DNA of 64,000 bases from Zoroaster sp. YZ-2022 (taxonomy: Eukaryota > Echinodermata > Asteroidea > Forcipulatida > Zoroasteridae), in contig CM055817.1 in assembly GCA_029582265.1 (NCBI GenBank), positions 60,947,152 through 61,011,151 of the forward strand, written 5' to 3'. The translations under genes were made by a program, and so were the position numbers. The notes beneath the pieces are model-generated. The model saw nothing but the letters and a program-made list of their open reading frames with translations, had not been told where the DNA came from and made no database searches. Position 1 is the stretch's first letter. The number at the start of each line of letters is the position of its first letter. This document shows positions 37,700 through 50,839 of this stretch, piece after piece.

Positions 37700-38925
37700 C
37701 ATGGTTTGTGTTGACCATGGGATTTAAACACGTGTTTTTTGTGTACAATATCAGTAAGCCTGGTGATAAATGTAAAATTTATAAACAGAAAATTTACTCA
37801 TTGTATTTCAGGTCTTTATTGGAGGAAACACAGAACAGTTTTAGGACAGTTACAATAAAAAAAGGTATGTGGATTAGTTACAAAATGACGCAATTGATAC
37901 TGTGGCAGGAAATCCCAAGTCTTATTACTTTCTCACACCGGATATCACTCGGACAGGGGACCAGTCTAGCCACTACCCAATAGTCTTAAACCAGGTTCAT
38001 ACTTGAAGTGAATACTGAGCAAAGCAATTGTGACGTCAAAAAGGTTGAACATATTTCAACATGTACAAATCATTTGTTGCGAAAGCTGCATACATCACAC
38101 TTTCTGTAATTACTTTTAATCATAAATTGGTACATGTATATAGTTGCCGATTCTGAACCCCTGGTTGGGCTACATGTATGTAAACATACCCCCAGTTGTA
38201 AACATATGGGTGTGAATTTAGGAATGGGGTCATGATCAGGTATATACTTAAATGCCTTTTAGCCCAGGTATCTATTTGGTCCATTTGTACAGTGAACGAT
38301 TTCCCCTGTATCGCATCGCAAAATGCGACGCAATTTGGACAATCTGCGATGGAATTTTCAAACAATGCATCGCAGATTTTGCAATACAAATTTTGACAGA
38401 TTTATAAACATTTTTGAAATCATATTTACAAACCTTTCCCGAAATAACATTTACATGTATATTTCCGACCAAAACATATCAAGCTATCCGTCCCGACTGG
38501 GTTTGTTTCCGTGTGTCCAGACCACGCCGGGGGGTACGTGCAACGTACATGTACATGGTCAACGATGACTTCATGCCGACGCGACGGTGTTGATGCAACA
38601 GTAACAAGTGCACTTGTTTTACCTATGTGCATCCGTACATGCAACTTTATTTCCCAGTAATCCATAAGGATTTTATCCACAATGCCTAAAATTCTATGTG
38701 CATGCAATATTTTTCTGCTGATGAATTAACTACGGGCGAAATTCCCGAAATGGAAAACACGCAACAACCGCCCAGTTTTTTTTAGCTTCGCACATGTTTA
38801 TTTTTTCTTGTCCTGAGTTTGGGGGTTGGAACATTGAGCAATTGAGCCACCCCCAATACACAATAGTACCGTGTTCAGTTCACATGTGCGCTTTTATACG
38901 ATCACTACGGCCATATTCAACAAAG
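37700..38925. other. AT-rich stretch, nothing firmly recognised
   Basis: Several short frames are present but none is conserved or recognisable. 38,305-38,390 and 39,685-39,745 both carry repeated TTTTGCA/GCATCGCA words and may be remnants of one element. Confidence 0.3.
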
Positions 38926-38929
38926 GAAC

Positions 38930-39190
38930 GTTACCATTGAAGGATCCGGGGGGGGGGGGCTAAGGGGGGGCTAAGGGGGCTAAAATCGTTAAAAAAAAAA
39001 AAAAATTAAAAGGGAGAGGGAGAGAAAAAGAGAGAGAGAGGGGGAGGGGAGAGGAGAACGCACTCCCATTCCCACAGTGTGCTTTGTTTTTCTCTCCCTT
39101 TGATTATTTCATTGTAATTTTTGTAGTACTGAAAAATAATTGTTTTTGATTCTCAGCCCCCCTATAAAATGTTCTGGATCCGCCCATGGT
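38930..39190. mobile_element. MITE-like element with GGATCC ends, GC and GA tracts
   Basis: The left edge GTTACCATTGAAGGATCC and right edge GGATCCGCCCATGGTTAC are imperfect inverted repeats. Inside are a G-rich run with GGGGGGCTAAGGGG words, an A run, and a purine tract (39,010-39,060) of GAGAG repeats. GGCGGATCC-type ends are common on hAT-like MITEs; the class is inference. Confidence 0.5.
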
Positions 39191-40394
39191 TACTAATTTC
39201 GTTTTATAATAAAAGTTTTTGAAAATTAACAAAATGAGCATTCATTTATATATGTAGTGGTGAGATTTAGAATCATTTCGGCACACAATATGATCGCGCT
39301 TTCAACCACTCATTTTCCTGACAAATTTTTAATAATCAAAATCAAGCTTGATCATACCACAAAGTAACGTTACACTCGTTGAAATTCACTTTGAAAAGCA
39401 CCCGAACATGTCGCAGTCGGTCATTTGTTTTCGTGATATTGCCTTTGTTTTAGCGATTGATACAATAATGTAAACAAAAAAGAAAATGGACGGAGGACTA
39501 ACTTTCATGAATGACTGCAATTTGGCGAAATAGTTACACGTGAGTTTTTTTACCACCTTCTGGTAAAATTTGGACATTCATATTATGAACCAAACGACAG
39601 TAAAGCCTTAAAAAAAACACCTTTACCTATGCACACTACATGCTGTAATTTTAAGCATTTTTTAATTTGCTACACAAAACAAATATTTTGCAATGCAATA
39701 TGCAAATTAATTTTTTGCATCGCAGTTTTGCTATGCAAAATGTTTGAACGAAATCGTTCTCTGTTTGTATCCCAAATATTGCACAAATATAAGTTGAGTT
39801 ATTTATTTTATGAGAGCATTGGGATAGTTCAAGTTAAGTACTGACCATGAAGCCCATTAACACAAGTTGGTGTAAAGATATTAAACAAAGCTCAATAACT
39901 TTTAAATGACTATTTATAAACATGTGTAATTTCAAGAAAAAGAGAAATAAATGCATGCTATAATCATACGATTGTTTTACAGTTTTCCTGCAAATTACAT
40001 TGTGTAGTAGTGTGCTCTGTAAATATTTAAACAGTTTAAAGAGTTATAATTCAACTAAATTTTACCAACAGAAACTAGAGCTTTTATTTTATTGTTTTCC
40101 ATACATAAGGCTTCTTAATACATGGAAGGCGTGCATATCTCATCAGTCCCAGAATCCGGGACAAAATTAATCTGGTTATATTTGACGTATTTAGTACTTT
40201 TTGTGCAGCACAGCAAGGAACTAGATCATAATAATTGTATGATTCGGTCCGCCCGTGGAAAATCCACTGAAGACAGGGCGACAGTTAGTTTTAAGTTTTT
40301 TTTTGCTCAGGGCCCCTGGATCTTTGTGAGTTTTACCTGTAGTCTTTTTACATAAAATATAGTGTTTTTCATTAGTGTTAATCATTTAAATTAA

Positions 40395-40585
40395 AGGGGC
40401 AATATCCTCATGATCATGATCAACAGGGCATGGAATTGGAGTGCTAGTTTTAGATTAACTCAGTGACTGAAAATAATACCCCACATGATAAGGTCATATT
40501 ACTGTTGCTGCTACATAAATGAGTCAGTAATTTTCAGCCACTGTGTTCATCTTAAACTACATGTAGGACACCGATTCCATGGTGA
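40395..40585. mobile_element. Fold-back MITE, third copy of the 25.9 kb family
   Basis: AAAGGGGCAATAT, GATCAACAGGGCATGGAATT, CTCAGTGACTGAAA, then TTTCAGCCACTGTGTTCATC and ACACCGATTCCATGG appear in order. The outer right end is missing, so it is truncated. Confidence 0.65.
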
Positions 40586-40589
40586 GCAA

Positions 40590-43500
40590 AATTGTTGGCA
40601 CACCTTGACATATGACATAACTTCATAAGAAAGCCCCCTCCCCATGTCCACTGTTTATTGTTGAGCGATTTGAATTTAGCTGGGATATTGCACTGCCAAA
40701 TGTTTCTAAATGAAAATGAAAATCTGGTTTTACCTCAACATTGTATGGGGGTGGTGTGTGTTGTGCGGGTGTGTCAATAGGTTCTACACACCTTGTCTTT
40801 GTTTTGAACTTGTACATGTTAAAATCATTTCATGGGTGGCATGTTGTTATTGTCGGTCTTGCTTTACCTTTACATCAGAACCTCAACTATTATTAAAAAC
40901 AAACTCATTTATTGCCAACAAAATTTCACATTATTTGATTAATAGAAAGTGCCAACAATCAAACATGGTCATTCCTGTACGAATAAAGATTGTTATCGTA
41001 ATATGTATTCTGTGCATCAAGCAAAAGATCGCTAATCTACCGAGCCTTCCATGAAGATGGGTGCGATTTCGACAATACTCATCCTTTAAATAATTACTTG
41101 GTAGACTGTTCAGCTGGAATTTGGTAGATAGGGTTAATCGTGACATTTGACACTGGCATAATAAAGCGCCCTCTGTAATATTCGGTAGATACGTGAGGAA
41201 AAAATAATTATCTTGCACTATGCTTTGACTCTCAATAAATGGCCTAAGTTGGGAAATGTCGAACCTGCTTTTTAATGATGGAATATTTTATGTATAAAAA
41301 GGCCGATTTCTTGCGAATTCGTATGTTTTGGAAATATTAATATTCCGTGTGGATCTTTATTTTCTTGAAACTTTTATCTGTGTGAATCTTTATATTCTCA
41401 AAAGGTTTGAATGTTTATTACACTGCTTTTAATCTCGTATAGAAGCGCAGTAAATTACTGACTGAAGCATCAATAACAAAGATTTGAGTGAAAAAAAAAT
41501 TGTACGCAGCTTCTTTAATTCATAGCCGGTCAGATCATTGCACTTAAGGAATATTTTAGAATGCTTATAGCTGTCAATTATTAATTTTTAAAAAAAATAT
41601 CTATCTAATTTAAATTAAATTCACTGCCTTTATATTGATTTGGTATGCCGTATGTGATTGTGCAAATAATTACGGGTAACATTGCAAAACACCCGGAAGG
41701 AATATAAACAAATGCACACAATGATCGAGGTTGAAACATAAACCTATCACTGTCAACAAAATGAATATTTGCATTTTTTGGACTTTTTTTTTATACCTCC
41801 TCCCCCCCCACCCTGAAATTCTGAGTCCGCTGTTACATAATTATTGAGATTTGTAAGAAACACCATTGATGACAAATATTTGAGTGAAATCATTTTTCAC
41901 GCAGCTTTATAAATTTATAAATTTGTTGGTAATTTTTCCTCTTTTTTGGTAAAAATAGTATAGTTTTCATCCCAAATATGGGATTATTTTTTACCAAAAG
42001 AACAATAAAAGCAGATATTATAACATCCATTGTTCTGTTGATGTCATAAATTTATATATTTAGCAAACAACTTCTTTAACCTTAAACAAATCATGTTTTG
42101 TGGACAAAATATAAGATATTACATGTACATTTAAACATAATGGCGGCTATATTGGATTCCCAGAATGCATTGAAAGAGGTCACACGACTCAATGTTTTCC
42201 AGTTCAGAGTTTGAAAGTTGACAACAAACCCTAAAACCAATATTAGATGTCTTACAGTGTCTAAAAAATGGTTCCACATAATAGTTAGGAAAAGTCAGAA
42301 AATTTCACTGTGATCAGACAAAGCGTTCAGGATATATATATATATTTTTAATCACAGGAGGGCATATCCCCAGCCTGATAGGGTTAATAACAAAACTTTA
42401 AGGAGTCGTGTCCAGTGTTTGACAAAAGAGGGCGCATTATCAATAATTGATGCTTCACCCACTGAACATCGTTGATGAAACAGGATAACCTCGTGAGAAC
42501 CCCTTCACAGTTTGTTATCGTGAACAAAATGTTACTACAGGTCGGCCACGGCGTTCACCGTTTATTATCTACCTTGAATTGAGTTTGTGTCATTCTGTGA
42601 AAACACAAATGTTTACTTCCACACAATTGTTGCTTTTGCTAATTGGAAAGTATAACACTTGACACAATATAGCTTTTGATGAATATATCTCATCAGTAAC
42701 AACCACCCATGCATTTAACCAATAAAGCTCTGTAAAAAAATCCTAAAATTGTAAATTGAACTAGGATGTTTTCAACATGTTTAAACTATAGACCTACGGG
42801 CTTTATTTTTTTTATGGAGTTTCAAGTTGCATTTAATATACATTTCGTCACCGTCGTTTTAGTTTAGCCGTAGATCTTTCATGTATCCCCTGTTTACAAG
42901 CGGTCCTAGCTGTTTATGAACATGTTAGATTATTTGTGGTTCATATTATATATGGTCACCATGTTCACTAGTACATGCTCGTCCTTTTTATAACGTCGTC
43001 ACCCAAATTTAGTACTGAATTATCACATGAATTACTACTTAGTGTTATAATTCCATTTAATAAGCAAACACAATAACTTGATTGATATTAAAGATGAACA
43101 TTCATTCTTTTAATTTATCTTACTGTTTGTATTTATACTTTTGATGAATATTGTAATTGTGTAAATAACGGATGATATATTTTATCCAGTAGAGAGCCGG
43201 GACCCCACCGAGGGATTTACACTGGGCCTCCATACCGCACACAGGCTTACTTAACTCTTGAATTAAACGAAAACGAATCCTTTGATAAAAATCCTGGTGA
43301 AACATATGACTGAACCAAGATGTTTTGATTCAAGATATTTTGCATAAATAAAGGAAAACGAAAAAAAAAAAAAAAGTGAAAATTATATCTCATTACGCCG
43401 TGTTGTTAAAACGAAATGGGTGGAAAATGCATACAACTATTTTAATCGGCAAAAAGGATCTTATTACTTTTGTTTCAAAGTTAAACAAATTTTTAGCTGG

Positions 43501-43730
43501 TTTTATGCATTTTTCTCTAATGTCCTGTTTGAGACACAGCGTTAATTATGAGCTACAATTTTCACAAATTTCTTTAAAAAGAAAATAATATTAATTAACA
43601 ACAAAATGTACAAAACAATTGAATGTTCGTTGGCAAATAAAGTAACAAATAAAAATTGTCATCAGACGTAACATAAGTAAAGATAAATCAGTGGCTTGAT
43701 GCTATGTTTGACTGAAATTCATGACATTAC
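40590..43730. other. AT-rich intergenic DNA, nothing recognised
   Basis: Only short unsupported frames are seen. One of them, on the minus strand at 43,305-43,120, has a cysteine pair (VCGMEAQC) but no recognisable domain. Confidence 0.35.
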
Positions 43731-43737
43731 AACTTAC

Positions 43738-43806
43738 AATTTGTAGAGGTTTAGACCATCAAATGTTCCGTTCGCAAGTTCACTGATTTTGTTGTTCTGC
43801 AGATAT
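43738..43806 (-). CDS. Single leucine-rich-repeat exon
   Basis: On the minus strand acceptor CTACATGTAG and donor GTAAGTTG bound 69 bp. The frame reads YLQNNKISELANGTFDGL and ends in Leu-Tyr-Lys plus two bases. This is the typical LxxNxIxxLxxGxFxxL extracellular LRR, with one repeat per exon and phase 2 at both ends, as in LRR receptors of many animals. The usual unit is 72 bp, so this is one codon short. I see no neighbouring LRR exons within a few kb, so the gene has long introns, or this is a stranded exon. Confidence 0.65.
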
Positions 43807-44756
43807 CTACATGTAGTAAGGGGAAAAAAGTATGATTAGACATTTAATTAAAGCCTGTTTATTTTGTTATTATCACCAATGTTCTTAGATTTGATCATAC
43901 TGATCGGTCAAAGACTGTGAGAAAGTATTCTGCCTACAGTTCATTAATACTTTGACTGCAACGACATTAAAACAAAAAAAATTACTGCCTTCCATTGACA
44001 AGTGCGACATACTGTAACCACTTAAATTTATTAAAATAAAAAGTATCCCAATTGCCATACTAAATACAACTACGAGTATGATTACCTTCTGTATTCAAGA
44101 CAATATATATGACGCGATATTTAGCGCATAAAAGCAAACTTTGTGAAACGTTACCAGAGTAGGCCTACATTATAATATATAATTGTGCCTGAGGTTCAAT
44201 TATATTGGAGAAAACACTTGAGTGCATCGGTATTTTATAAACATGTTCGGTGGCAATCTTCCATCTATAGTAAGTGTTACAGTGTGGGACAATATTTAAA
44301 TTATGACAAAATAAATGTTCCACATGTTCTTATTAGCTCTTATGTTATCATGCCGTGAAAGAGAAAATAGCGAAAATGCATCCACATTCATTTTGATCGC
44401 CAAACAGGAACTACAATGTACGTATTGCTAATTATGTTTTGTTTTTCCATCAGAAATAAATTCAATCAAACAAAAGGAATCGCTGATTTCTGTTTCATTG
44501 AAATTAGTGACAAGCAAGTGACCTTTCCTGGGATTATCATATTTATTGTTTACTCATTTCAAGTTAAATATAAAAAGACAATATTCAATTACAAGTTAAC
44601 GCAAGTTTCTGAATCGTGATACAGCGAAGAGACTTGTACATGCTTTTATTTCTTATAGACTAGACTGTTACATGGGCTTCCAAATCACAAAGTCGTTAAG
44701 CTATAGCGTGTCTGAAATACAGCTGCAAGTTGTCAGAGCAAGTAAACATGAACATG

Positions 44757-44950
44757 CATATTCAACCCATTCTGATGGATCTACATTGGCTCCCAGTCAG
44801 GAAACTTTATTATTTTCAAGGTACTCTTAACCGTTTACAAATCACTCAATAACATCTAGGACCCTGGGTCTTCACCAGATACCACGTTGCTTCCCATGTA
44901 TCGTTATCCAGCTAGATAGAGCCCTCTCAAGACTTTTAGAGCGCACTGAC
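44757..44950 (+). mobile_element. LINE ORF2 fragment (HWLPV motif)
   Basis: 44,781-44,801 encodes LHWLPVR, the signature near the end of CR1/L2/Rex-like reverse transcriptases. After a frameshift, 44,815-44,856 encodes FKVLLTVYKSLNNI, the next block of the same domain, and then LLPMYRYPAR...PLK after a stop. It is truncated on both sides and dead. Confidence 0.75.
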
Positions 44951-46640
44951 ACTTCTATTTGAATTATAATGTGTGTATTGCCTGATGATTTATTTCTATT
45001 TTTAGGTCCTATGTAATGTCTTGTTGTTTATTTAATTGAAATTTTGGCGGTAGGGGTAGCAATGGGCTTGCTTTTCTTTTTCCCTCTGCTTTTGTTTTAT
45101 GTGCACTTGTAATTGGAGGGGAACCAGTGGGTTTGTTGCCACTTATCATCTCAGTAGTCTCCTGTTGTTGTATTGTATTTGTTAGTATTTTGTACGGTTT
45201 TAGGGTACTGGCTGGTCCAGGTCATATGTTAATGTATTTCACGACGGTGAGAACTGTGAACAACAACATACCATTCGTACATAAACACAACGTTATCCGG
45301 CCCATTTTCCAGCTCCCGAAATGAGTTCTTCTTTTTCCAAAGCCATTGCAATTATTAACCAAATCATCCCCAGTCAGTTCAACAAAATCAGTTATATAGA
45401 TACTTCGTTGCAACATTACTCATATTATTTAAATCATCAACGATTTAAAGAAAGTTATGCCAGGCATAACAGGACCATCCAAAGACACGTCGTCCAAACT
45501 CCTGTACTCTTTGTAAGACACCAACTGGCCCAGACAAAAAACAGGCCACTATTTTTTGCAATTATTCGGTGCATTTACCATTTAAGAATGGAGCAGTACG
45601 TGTAAAGTGTTATGTCAATTACCTCGTCTCAATTTATATCAAACCCATCACGTATTATGATTATAATTCGAATTGTGCTGTTGTCCTTAACAACATGGAT
45701 ACGCTCAGTAAAAGAAGAGGTTGCTCACCCATGAACTGCAAGTTGTGGTAACTATGGTGTTATGAATGAATTTCGTCTTGAGACAGGTCTCAACTGAAAC
45801 CGGTCTCGAGACCTATACAACATTTATACGCCTTAGCGAATCCAATTGTGGCCTATGCCCTCTCCCTAGCCCCCACAGAATAAGAAGGAAAATGAGCAGA
45901 TTAAGTATGGACAACTAAAATTAATTTTCTTATTGAAAACCTTTTCTTATTCACTTATTTTTTTGTCCACAGATGGTGAAAACAACTTGTAGACTGTTGG
46001 TCATGCAGTGATAGTGCAACCATGCGTCTTCCATCTTCCCCATCAGAGTTAAGCGGGTGAAGAACAAAAAACAACTCTAGTCTTGAGGATGTCATCAATT
46101 CATTTATTGACTAAGTCGGTAAGGATATTACTGATACAAAACTTGTTGACATTTTCAGTGCATGCTGGGAATCAGCTGACAAACCCCTCAGCATACAGAC
46201 TATTTGAATACAGGCATAATGGTGCACCAAATTTGTAAAAATAATAATTATGTGTGGTTGTCATGCAATTGCCGGCATGCATTGAGAATGCTTATTGTTT
46301 CTTTTTACATTGAATAAGTGATTGATTAGCCATCCTTGAGAAATAGGCTCTATGAATTTTACCATAAAAATGAATGTTTGATAAATGTTATTATACAAGA
46401 TTCATTGCAACATCTTTATTATATATTGCCAGTGTATAATGAAAATCTAACCTGAGTTTGTATTTATGAAAAACAATTGATGAATTTCAATTGCTATAGT
46501 AAAACCAGGTATTGACCTCAAATTGGAAATATCTCATTTGAAAAATTTTATACAACCATCATATCAACCTAATCCGGAGACCACTGTTTTCCGCTATTAC
46601 TTCTGTGGTACCGCACACTACACGCGTGCGTCACACGCAT
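44950..46640. other. Unassigned DNA, possibly LINE 3' region at its left side
   Basis: 45,000-45,330 may be the 3' untranslated part of the LINE fragment upstream. The rest has short frames only, with no recognisable domain. Confidence 0.25.
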
Positions 46641-47194
46641 TCTTAACCCTATCAGACCTGGGTGGGGGACCTTTACCTATCAAGCCTGGCCTTTTTTCTC
46701 AGACCTGGGAGGGGGACCTCATTGTCCCCCTCCGTATTTTCTGTATTCTTCAGCCGATTTTCATTAAACTTCGTAGGCGTGTTTGGTTTGACACGATTTA
46801 TCTACATGTATGTAGCCACAAAAACTTCCATAGGTCACCCACAGCCAAATAGTTGACCCCATTTTAGCCATTAAAGAGGGTGTTGATGTTCTGTGACCTC
46901 AATCAAAATACTTTCTGGTCGGATATTTGCCGGGGGATACTTTTTTCAGAAAATTGTCCGCTGCCCCTCCCTTATTTGGTTTTAAAAATTGATCAGAAGG
47001 CTACCGACGGACAGCAAACAGCGTTTGATTCATGACCTTTAGGTAATGTTTGACTGTAGATTTTTTTTTAAAGTAGTTTTACTAATATTAGAGATTCATG
47101 AGAATTAGTATAGGTGTTTCAATGGGGTAATGGAGTATACAAGGCATAATTATTGTGTACATCAGGTCTGTTTTTTATCAGAATTTGTAAGATT

Positions 47195-47560
47195 TGAGGC
47201 CCATATATTTGAGGGATTGTGTAGTGTAAAAATGGTCCAATGTCATGACCTGGGATCCTTGACTTCCGACTTCAAGTATTTTGGATACACTAGGCCATGA
47301 AAAAGTGGTCCTAATTTGATTTCAAGCGTAAGGCCTTTTTCCAAAATGGATACTTTTCAGTGTGGGCGTTTTCACTACTGTAGAGGGTGGTTTCCATTGG
47401 GATGAGAATAACTCAAAGGGCGTCTGGACTATGCACATTAAAGAACATAAAAGAACAGACATCAATCAATATGTTTTTCTTTTGCTTTTAAACATGTTAG
47501 GGCTTATATTTTGTATTTAGCATTGGTTGCGATGGGAGTTTATTTAGTGGGACTGGGGTG
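47195..47560 (+). repeat. Dispersed repeat, copy 2 (pair with 37,310)
   Basis: See the words listed for 37,310-37,690. This copy differs by small indels and a distinct 60-bp middle piece (about 47,440-47,500). Confidence 0.8.
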
Positions 47561-47857
47561 CACCCTAGAATGAGTGTAATTGTAGTACATTGGATCTGCC
47601 TACCATGTCCATGTACAACTCTCAACGATTGAGGAGTTTTGCTTCTGATTTCGTTTTAATTGTGCATATAGCCTACACGATTAAACTTGAATTGAATGCA
47701 CATGTTCTTTAATTCCGTTTAATTGCGGACGTTACAATGTTTGATTTCTAAATATTGGTATAAAGCTCATCATGGCGTTCATCCTGCTGCATACGTGTTC
47801 AGCGATACGCAATACTTGAATATTTTGTATCCTGCAACCTCAAATTCTGAATAGGAG

Positions 47858-48113
47858 GAGGGCCGTAGCAAGCGGGGGGGGGGGGGGGGTGACACCCCCA
47901 ATATTTTTCTCAGTCGGCACATCAAACATCAAAGGTACTACAAGGGTTGCTGACTGACTGCAAATGTATTGTGTTTCTAAGCAATTAATATTTGCCGATT
48001 TGTTTGTTATAAGTTGTTTATAAGCTGCGGTTTCGGGTGGCATCCCCCCATGGGGTGGGGAAAAACCAAGTAAATTATGCCACCACGCGCAGTTACGCCA
48101 CTGATTATGGAGG
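47858..48113. mobile_element. Possible hAT-type MITE with G-tract
   Basis: The right end GTTACGCCACTG is the complement of CAGTGGCGTAAC, a classic hAT terminus. The left end GGGCCGTAGCAAGC with a following G run is a diverged partner. ACACCCCC and ATCCCCCCATGGGG words lie inside. No certain target duplication was seen. Confidence 0.4.
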
Positions 48114-48133
48114 TTGGCCTGGCCAACCTCCAT
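48107..48133. repeat. 27-bp perfect palindrome
   Basis: ATGGAGGTTGGCC, one T, then GGCCAACCTCCAT, directly after the hAT-like right end. Confidence 0.85.
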
Positions 48134-48329
48134 GCCAAAACTGGTTTTATGTTTTAAAGAAAATTGCAGCTAAAATAGTTATTTTCTTCAATTTTATTTA
48201 TTTGTTATTAGCCTATCTCTGACTTTTTCCAATCCAAGGAAAGCAACAGAAAGTTGAAAAAGAAACTCAATGCGTGGAACTCAATGTGTGATCATATACA
48301 GAATTGTGGTCATCATAAAAAGATAAATG

Positions 48330-48780
48330 TTTCAAAGTTTCAAAGTACTTTTTGCAAAAATGTTAATCACCTTCCACATTATTGGTCTTTCAAGAATATT
48401 CATTAAACTTGTGAGGGCAAAGTAAATAGCGCCCTCAAGAGTCTGTACAGTACGCCTTTAATAATACGTAAAAAAAATCATTCCAATCTGAAGGTGTGTA
48501 TGTACGATTGACCGGATTGTCACCTAAATTACCATAATTTTCCTAATTCCGTGCATCTTTTAATGAAACGTGAGTACAACCAATGATTAGTTAATGTTCC
48601 TAGTTCCTAATATGTATTGCACTATTTCCAAGTCTGTTGAATTACCGAGATTTTAGCCTGGAAGTTTGTGACCTAATTTGTAAACTAGTAATAAATACTA
48701 ATATTAGTACTGGTAGTGGTATTAGTATTACTAGTCTTACTCTAGGCTAGGGCCTATTTGATATCCGATCGTATGTGTAT
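48330..48780. repeat. Segments paralogous to 16.7-16.9 kb and 23.4-23.6 kb
   Basis: 48,340-48,460 matches 16,700-16,945. 48,520-48,760 matches 23,420-23,580 (ACGTGAGTACA, CCAATGATTA, AAGTCTGTTGAATTACC, TTTTAGCCT, GATATCCGATCG). The two blocks are adjacent here but 6.5 kb apart on the left side, where the LINE and TIR element lie between them. Confidence 0.65.
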
Positions 48781-48876
48781 AGGCTACATATATATGCGCT
48801 CCTTCTGGCGTTGAGCATATATTCCTCATTGTAACGTGCGTTACCATATAGTCGCCACCTAAAATGCTTATGGGTA

Positions 48877-49339
48877 AAATGCGGTATCCAACCGCCACTT
48901 TTTCTCATTCAATATAACCAATATTGCAATAATGTAATCTTACCTACTTAGGTGGATGATGATGGACATATACTTCAAACTATTCCAGGATATTTATTTC
49001 ATGAAAAATCGGGCATTTTTGGTATAGGCTACGGTACGGCTACGATGACTTCCTCAGTCTTGTCAGTCTGATCTTGTCAACTCCCCTGTTGGTTAGTGAC
49101 CAAACAGTCATTGTACATGCGCAGTGGCAACTATACTAGGATCCTTCTATTTTCTGAAGGGGAGGATGTTTGTAGAAGAGAAATAAAGTCCGAAAACCAT
49201 CATAAAAGTGGATTTTAAAGATAGTTTTCGCTTTCTGTACCCGAAAAATTGATAGAATAATTGTTTAACTGGTTAGGCCTAATGGCGACAAAAAGAATTC
49301 CCCCCAAACCTTTAAAAGTGGCGGTCGGATACGACATTC
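48877..49339. mobile_element. Non-autonomous TIR element, single-unit copy
   Basis: The left end AAATGCGGTATCCAACCGCC is the diverged partner of the right end GGCGGTCGGATACGACATTC. The interior matches 21,978-22,712 without the duplicated right half (463 bp versus 735 bp). Confidence 0.85.
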
Positions 49340-50017
49340 TTTCCATGCTTATTTGGACCATTATTTAATTATTGTGTTTTTTCCTAGCGCTTTTTTAATT
49401 AGGTTTTTATAACATAGCTTAGTTTATCTAGTTATTTCCAACGTAAATAAACAATCATTCCAGTCTAAATTCAACCGTTTGTTGATCTTTCAAAATGGTC
49501 TTAGGCGAATTTATGATGACAACTCCTAAACTCTCCATTGCGTTAATTGCACCTGTTCCTATGTGCACGAAGGCAATCATCGTATAACTGGAACAGCCTC
49601 GGAAATGGCTGTTCCTCCAAGTAAAACCAAAGTCCAATGAATGGATTCAACATACATGAAATATACATTCGGTTAATTACACTTTCTCCACCTGCGATAT
49701 AAACAATAAGGGCAAGTACAGTGTGCGGAAGAGCCCACATGGCTGACGTGCTGGAAAGAATGGTGGGTGGAGCAAACTTGATCCACATGCTTCAATACAA
49801 TGTTTACGTTTCATGTTATGTACATGTGGATATTCCCACAGACCTTTGATCGAGGGACTGTGTAAATCGTCTTGAGGTCTGTCATGTGCCTGTGCTGCAG
49901 GTCTACAACCTGCGCGCTGTGTGTGGCATGACAGTCTGCTTTTAACACGCAGTGTATAACCTAATTACATATTTCGCCACTTACAGTTAACTCGCCACTT
50001 CATTAAAATTGAGTTAT
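49340..50017. other. Unassigned; hydrophobic minus-strand frames
   Basis: The minus-strand frames at 49,788-49,543 and 49,637-49,455 are hydrophobic and overlap, and could be two frames of one decayed membrane-protein exon. No motif is firm enough to name. Confidence 0.2.
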
Positions 50018-50839
50018 CGTATAGTCGCCACCCGGTAATTTAACTAATTTAGAAAATGAAAACCACCACATTTTTAAACAAACAAACAGTTTACAAATAA
50101 CTTAAAAATATAAACGAGAAAGCATATCATGAAAGATTTAGACTTGACTCGCCAGAACCAGTTCACGCAGCGTGTGCATTGCCGTCATCTGAAATTGTAT
50201 GCGGTGTGAAAACTGCATGTATTATGATCAGCATTGGAAAAGTTTGCGCATCGCACAATCATATATCGGAACTGTTATTGGACAATCGGTAAGCATGATT
50301 ATGAACATAAAAATGTACACTTTCCACCAAAGATAATCTGACGTCACTTCCGGTTCTATATACATGTACATGTACATTGTATGTGTGGCGGTCCAGGAAA
50401 ACCCAACACATGGTCAAATTTTTACAATTCTTGTTGAGCATTTAATCAAGTAATACACCCTTTACTGATCTCACAACAGTTTTAATGAGTTCAATATTCA
50501 AGTTATGACCTTTCAAAGACGGTTCTAAAACCCACAAACGGAGAAATTAGGCTTCAAAGTTGGCTATGCAGTAAACTTAAATCCCTTGAATTGAGGTGAA
50601 ATTGACATTATAGTAAAAATAGTGTAAAAGTGTTTTTCATTTCTTTCAAACTAAGATTTTTCACATAAAGGAGTTATGGTCAGTTTTTACGTAAATCGGT
50701 CCATAATTACAAAATGTGCGTGGCGACTTCCGACGGGGTTTCCCCGACTGCCACACATATTTGTCAGTCAATCTATTTTTGGCTGTGGCACGACATCAGA
50801 AGGAACGGGTTGCGAAATTACGGGTGTGGCGACTATACG
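50018..50839. mobile_element. TIR DNA element, CGTATAGTCGCCAC ends
   Basis: The left end CGTATAGTCGCCACCCGGTA and the right end, whose complement reads CGTATAGTCGCCACACCCGT, are inverted over about 24 bp with a 2-3-bp difference. At 822 bp it has no recognisable transposase. A lone ATATAGTCGCCACC word also occurs at 48,848. Confidence 0.7.

Noticed and set aside
49455..49788. Hydrophobic minus-strand frames resembling a GPCR end (LNPFIGLWFY)
   Set aside because: One suggestive run without the other helices, splice sites or a consistent frame is not enough.
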